This document shows, piece by piece, positions 59,271-64,000 of a stretch of DNA of 64,000 nucleotides (position 1 is the stretch's first letter; every line of letters starts with the position of its first letter). The notes beneath the pieces are model-generated. The model was not told the origin of the DNA. It did no database searches and saw only the letters and a list, made by a program, of their open reading frames with translations. This DNA comes from Unio delphinus (Eukaryota; Mollusca; Bivalvia; Unionida; Unionidae), in contig JAQISU010000132.1 in assembly GCA_029339505.1 (NCBI GenBank), positions 6,318,501 to 6,382,500 on the forward strand, given 5' to 3'. Made by a program: the position numbers and the translations under genes.

Positions 59271-59655
59271 TAATAATAATATGATGCTTAAATGCCACGT
59301 TAAAAATAATGATGCCTAAATGCCAAATTACTATGATGCCTAAATGCCACATTAATATGATCAACATTCCCTCTAAGCGAATGGTAGATGTGCACGCAAG
59401 CATTATGAAGACAAGCAAATTTAACATTGGAATGAGCAAAAATTGACAATTCAGCTGTGCGGGGATGCCTGAGCAGATGTGAGTGCGCACGCACACAGCT
59501 TAGAGGGAACATTGAATATGATGCCTAAATGCCACATTAATAATAATGATGCCTAAATGCCACATTAATAAAATGTTGCCTAAATGACACATTGATAAGA
59601 ATATGACAAAATGCCATATTAATAATAATATGATCCCTAAATGCTACATTAAAAA
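59271..59655. repeat. About 30-bp tandem repeat interrupted by a MITE
   Basis: ATGATGCCTAAATGCCACAT + TAATAATA copies lie at 59271-59361 and 59515-59655 on either side of the hAT-type MITE. Confidence 0.88.
59354..59522. mobile_element. hAT-type MITE, 153 bp, inside the array
   Basis: Inverted ends CAACATTCCCTCTAAG / CTTAGAGGGAACATTG (59362-59514), exact 8-bp duplication AATATGAT (59354-59361; 59515-59522). The interior has GTGCGCACGCACAC, a purine/pyrimidine-alternating stretch. Confidence 0.92.
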
Positions 59656-60180
59656 AAGCTTTCACTTGTAAAGCTTCTGAGAATTTTTACTGAGGGAGTC
59701 CTGTAAAATTGATCCTGTAAAATGGATGCTCTCATGCTAAGATGCAATTGGAAACAAATTCAAGTTTTTTTTATGTCACACTTTTTCTCTTTTCGGTTTG
59801 ATTTTCACTAAAGAAAGAGAATATGTTTGGTTTGGAATGCTTCATTAAAGAACTCAAAAATGTATACTTTCTATTTGAAATATGTACATGTATTTTCTCT
59901 TTCCACAGTATATTTCTGTTAAACAATTAAGACCATTTCATCAATTTCTTAATAAAATAAATGTACATAGTTTCAGTAAATAATACATATAAATACAATA
60001 TACATGTAGCTACAAGTTTCTGGTATATGTTCTATAATAAAAGAATCCCTGCCTTGTTAGAATGCAGTTAACATATGGCCAGTGTACTATCAAGTACCGG
60101 ATTTATGCCTCCTTTTCATTTTAAAAATCTCTACTTGTTTTAAATAGCTTTCATTCTCTTTTCCTGACAGTTCTCATGTC
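59656..60180. other. AT-rich; possible 3'UTR of the minus-strand exon
   Basis: If the exon at 60181-60315 is real, its 3'UTR lies here on the minus strand. No consensus AATAAA was seen close by; the nearest minus-strand match is near 59040. Confidence 0.3.
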
Positions 60181-60315
60181 TCACTTTCTAAGGTTTTCAA
60201 TCTGGGCATTGCATACAACAAGACCTTCTTTGTCCAGTGTTTTATTGGCATATAAATTTGCCTGGGCTGCTAGAATTTTTCCCTGCATAATCAAGGCTTG
60301 TAGTAGAATCTTGAG
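60181..60315 (-). CDS. Candidate terminal exon, helical C-terminus
   Basis: On the minus strand the frame opens exactly at an acceptor (TGACAG ends 60316; an in-frame TGA lies two codons upstream) and runs 44 codons to TGA 60183-60181. The peptide, LKILLQALIMQGKILAAQAN then LYANKTLDKEGLVVCNAQIE and NLRK, has protein-like composition and looks alpha-helical. Family not recognised. A phase-0 segment at 60733-60783 (SYWYFLNAVIIMYAANN, donor AATAAT|GTAAGT) could precede it. Confidence 0.42.
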   Translation of the reverse strand, partial: LKILLQALIMQGKILAAQANLYANKTLDKEGLVVCNAQIENLRK

Positions 60316-60732
60316 CTGTCATTGAGGTTTTCAAAACAGAAACCCCAGCAAAATAATCATCCCAGAGGGAAATTACAATTATTATGCAATTTATGAGAGA
60401 GATTCTTTCACCAAATGGCAATCTGACATTGCATGATGTGCAAATGAATGAACAATTTACGGTATATATGCCCCCCCTCCCCATATATATTTCTAGTTGG
60501 TCAAAAATATGTTTTGTTGCCAACCATAGCACATTTTGCTCATAGGGTTAAAAAAAAACATTTAAATTTTTTAAAATCCCAACATTATTTGTATATCTAT
60601 TTATAAAACCTAACTACCTTCCAACCAATGCATAGTAAACAACATTTGTTTTGGCCTCAACACTTTAAAATCATAAAATATAACATTTGCCTCGTTGGTA
60701 ACTTCGTGTAGCTGAAAGGCACTTACATTATT

Positions 60733-60970
60733 TGCTGCATACATTATTATTACTGCATTCAGAAAATACCAATATGACTGGAGGCAGATTTAAAATTGTA
60801 TCCAAAAACAATTTTGAAACATAATTATAAATCAAAATGTCTCCTCTTCTAATTACACTGCCAATCATGCAATTTGCTGAAATACCAGATATATTCACAT
60901 ATGAGTTAGATCTGACTTCAAACTGCATTGGCATAGAACACGCTGATCTGGTAAATCTATTGTGCACCAT
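60733..60970 (-). CDS. Weak coding-like block, strand uncertain
   Basis: A minus frame of 80 codons (60970-60728; includes SACSMPMQFEVRSNSYVNIS) and an overlapping plus frame of 66 codons (60837-61037) are both open over a GC-richer patch at 60840-60955. The minus end has a consensus donor (GTAAGT at 60732). I cannot decide the strand, and both could be fortuitous. Confidence 0.22.
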
Positions 60971-61157
60971 TTCTTATGCAAAAATGAATTTAAGAATTTA
61001 TATTTCCAAAACATTAAAACCAATTTCAGGAAAATGATGTACATTGATATTATATTCTAAACCTCAATCCCTGCTTCATATGAAAATACTTGTAATTCCA
61101 AAACAAAACAAAAAAATATATTGAAAAATCTCAATGAGGAACACAATTGTGCTGTTT

Positions 61158-61465
61158 GGTGAAAATGGGTTGTGTCTGCTTGGGGAGGATTCAGACCTGA
61201 TAGATGAAAATGGGGCCTTCTTGGCATGGGCAGAATTCAGACCTGTTTAGGTGCAAATGGACCCTTGTTGGCATGGGCAGGACTGACACCTGTTTGGTGA
61301 AATTGGGGCCTTGTTGGCATGAGCAGGATGCAGACCTATTTGGTGAAAATGGAGCCTTGTTGGCATGGGCAGGATGCAGACCTGTTTGATGAAAATAGGG
61401 CCTTGCTGGCATTGGCACAACTCAGACCTGTTTGATGAAAATGAGGCCTTGTTAGCATCATCATA
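61158..61465. repeat. 46-bp minisatellite beside a SINE head
   Basis: About six copies of GAAAATGGGGCCTTGTTGGC + ATGGGCAGGATGCAGACCTG + TTTGGT. The B-box-side sequence of the adjoining SINE (GGACTGAGACCTGCACC) resembles the GCAGGATGCAGACCTG part of the unit. Minus frames through it are artefacts. Confidence 0.9.
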
Positions 61466-61540
61466 GGACTGAGACCTGCACCATTCTGGTTGCAAGTCCC
61501 TCGTGCTAACCACAGAGCGTTTGTGGTTCTCTCATCCCTC
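61462..61540 (-). mobile_element. tRNA-derived SINE head, minus
   Basis: Minus strand: CTCTGTGGTTAGCACGAGG (A box, near 61518) then GGTGCAGGTCTCAGTCC (B-box region, near 61470). The body beyond it is replaced by the 46-bp array. Confidence 0.6.
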
Positions 61541-62031
61541 CACAGAATGTTCTCTAATTCTCAAATCAAAAAAAAAATCTGCAACCAAGTCCAATAATCA
61601 AAATACCAATGAGTAACCAAATGTACTGGTTTTTTTGTGATTTTATTTCAAACAAGTTAGAGTGAAACTTGCAAAAAGATATGCAGCAATTTGTGGTGTT
61701 TTGTGGTTCTCTGTATAAAAATTTTTTTTTTCCGTAAAACTGTATCATATCAATAAATGATAAGTGCAAAATGGGAGGAGGGAATGAACCTTTCAGTTTT
61801 CCCTTAATGTGGGCCCCCTGTGTGTGCTGTAATCTGTGGAAGAGGGAATGTAGATTACTGAAGGTAACAAACTAAATTTGAGCACACTGCCAGATATTTA
61901 ATTGTATGCTGTAGACCAGCTGCTGTGGACTAAATGTATGTATGTAACTGTATAGTAACCAACAGCTCACAGAAATAATCAATAGATGCTGCTGGTGGAG
62001 CTGCAGTAACTTTTAACAAAACCATGTTTGC
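61541..62031. other. No gene seen
   Basis: AT-rich unique sequence. Confidence 0.4.
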
Positions 62032-62215
62032 CCATTTAGAGGCCCAGTGCTTCATATACCATGCCTACCCATTTAAAGGCCCTGTATAAAAACGACCATT
62101 ACCCATTTAAAGGCCCTGTATGTACTAAACCATGTTTACTCTTTTAAAGCCATGTCTACCCATTAAAGGCCTTTTGCTATACCATATTTACCCATTTAAA
62201 AGCCCTGTGCTAGTG
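62032..62215. repeat. Degenerate tandem repeat, about 35-45 bp
   Basis: Five loose copies of CCCATTTAAAGGCCCTGTG + CTATACCATGTTTA. Confidence 0.75.
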
Positions 62216-62351
62216 TAAAGTATTTTACACTTACAGCACAAAAACACCATGTAAAATTATGTGTGGAAATGCAACTGGTTGGTGGATGCCAAAGCATAAT
62301 TCTCAAATAATAATCCTGTTTTAGGCCCCCAGTTAGGAAGATACATATACA

Positions 62352-62945
62352 ATACCATTAGTAAATCCAGATACTTTTCATTATACATGTATCATTAGTA
62401 AATCCAGATACTTTTCATTATACATGTATCATTAGTAAATCCAGATACTTTTCATTATACATGTACCATTAGTAAATCCAGATACTTTTCATTATACATG
62501 TGCCATTAGTAAATCCAGATACTTTTCATTATACATTTAACATTAGTAAATCCAGATACTTTTCATTATACATTTACCGTTAGTAAATCCAGATACTTTT
62601 CATTATACATTTACCGTTAGTAAATCCAGATACTTTTCATTATACATTTACCGTTAGTAAATCCAGATACTTTTCATTATACATTTACCGTTAGTAAATC
62701 CAGATACTTTTCATTATACATTTACCATTAGTAAATCCAGATACTTTTCATTATACATTTACCATTAGTAAATCCAGATACTTTTCATTATACATTTACT
62801 ATTAGTAAATCCAGATACTTTTCATTATACATGTATCATTAGTAAATCCAGATACTTTTCATTATACATTTACCGTTAGTAAATCCAGATACTTTTCATT
62901 ATACATGTATCATTAGTAAATCAAGATACTTTTCATTATACCATT
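62352..62945. repeat. 37-bp minisatellite, 16 copies
   Basis: The unit is ATTAGTAAATCCAGATACTT + TTCATTATACATTTACC. Two linker types (ATGTATC and ATTTACC/G) are grouped, with the ATGTATC type at both edges. Confidence 0.96.
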
Positions 62946-63167
62946 AGTCAACTAATGCAAGTATGAATGTTTCATGCACAAGATGTGCAAATTTTAGGAG
63001 GTTCGTAGCTTGCATGGAGGGTAAAGGGCACGGTCCACTGCTCTTGGGAACGTAGGTGACAAAGCTAAAAACAATGATTCCTAACAAGAACATGCAGAGC
63101 AATATATGGACAATCTAGAACTAAATATTAAACTGAAAAATATCTTAAATAAACTGATATAGCTAAT

Positions 63168-63169
<2 letters not shown>

Positions 63170-63224
<55 letters not shown>
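63170..63224. repeat. (TG)n microsatellite
   Basis: Pure TG of about 55 bp. Confidence 0.98.
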
Positions 63225-63228
<4 letters not shown>

Positions 63229-63503
63229 CTCAAAGTTCTTTTACAAACACTGAAACGTAGAATTAAATTTTCAACCAATGCATAATGAATCATTATGATG
63301 TCATCAATATTATATCACTTCACCTAGTGGATCATAGGAATACGAGTAGTATATGCCAATGCACAAGAAATTAAACATGGTAAAATACCAGTATACTTTC
63401 TTAAAAAAATAAAGCATTTCATGTGTGTCAATATATTTTCAACAGTAGAGACCACAAACCATCTGTACACCACACTTTCAAATTAAAGTGGATAGGGCAA
63501 AAC
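63225..63503. other. AT-rich spacer
   Basis: No supported feature. Confidence 0.4.
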
Positions 63504-63660
63504 AACATACATACATACATACATACATACATACATACATACATACATACATACATACATACATACATACATACATACATGCATGCATGCATGCATGCAT
63601 GCATGCACCCATGCACACATGCACATACACACATACATAGAGACAGACAGACAGACATAC
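63504..63660. repeat. Compound tetranucleotide repeat
   Basis: (ACAT)n from 63504 to about 63580 changes to (GCAT)n to about 63606, then degenerate CACATACA and (ACAG)n. Frames on both strands are low complexity. Confidence 0.97.
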
Positions 63661-64000
63661 ACAGTGTGTCATCTAACTCTTGTTTATCTGAAACTCATTC
63701 ATGTTCCCAGAGAGGTTTAAATAAATAAAAAGATATATTTTGATATATGTGAAAATATAACACTATACCATATCACATTTAAATCAAAAACATTTGTCAT
63801 CCAAAATACAGACTTCTCCAAAATACATGCCGACTTCTCCAAAATACATGCCGACTTCTCCAAAAATGCATACAGCCAGTTGCACCATCTGTACATTTAT
63901 CCTATTTGACACCTGTGCTGCTGTTTTAACTAACTGTCATGTTGATGTAAACAAAATTTATGTACTGGTATTTTCTATCAAAATGTTTTTTCAACTAACT
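63661..64000. other. No gene; short 21-bp repeat
   Basis: GACTTCTCCAAAATACATGC occurs three times at 63811-63866; the rest is AT-rich and continues past the window. Confidence 0.6.

Overview
Eukaryotic, AT-rich, gene-poor DNA from an invertebrate animal. A mollusc or other lophotrochozoan is my best guess, inferred from the tRNA-derived SINEs, degenerate non-LTR retrotransposons, pogo/hAT/piggyBac-type miniature transposons and very abundant minisatellites. There is no bacterial-style gene, no rRNA, no intact tRNA gene, no CRISPR array and no long open reading frame of host type. Nearly all open frames of 60-150 codons are artefacts of tandem repeats whose period is a multiple of three, or run through SINEs and LINE remnants.

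Layout. 1-4.3 kb: SINEs, then one old degenerate tandem locus (about 1.55-4.31 kb) interrupted by a hAT-type element, a SINE and a second TIR element. 4.3-12.4 kb: microsatellites, a SINE-head-derived minisatellite, a LINE 3' end, a candidate exon (7875-7998), a pogo-like MITE. 12.4-23.6 kb: a mosaic of inverted SINEs, minisatellites, two LINE remnants, an 852-bp pogo-like element. 23.6-32 kb: the densest repeat zone (piggyBac-like element, several minisatellites, a 2-kb array with higher-order structure). 33.8-38 kb: two candidate minus-strand exons with good splice sites. 38.8-48 kb: SINEs, the second copy of the 0.7-kb hAT element, a LINE remnant, a 1.5-kb minisatellite carrying a SINE. 48-58 kb: minisatellites, candidate plus-strand exons near 53.2-53.7 kb, retroelement 3' ends. 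59-64 kb: an array split by a hAT MITE, a candidate minus-strand terminal exon (60181-60315), three more minisatellites and microsatellites.

By hand tally about one fifth of the window is minisatellite (more than 30 arrays, mostly unrelated in sequence), and roughly another sixth is recognisable transposable element. The window is best read as intron and intergenic sequence with a few small exons. No exon was assigned to a known gene, and all exon calls rest on splice signals plus an open frame only.

The best-supported biology is repeat biology: eight hAT, pogo-type and piggyBac-type insertions with target duplications that can be read (seven perfect, one 7/8), two opposite-strand copies of one hAT element with a short empty-site-like paralogue nearby, SINEs with target duplications, and minisatellites that appear to have grown out of the tRNA-like heads of SINEs.
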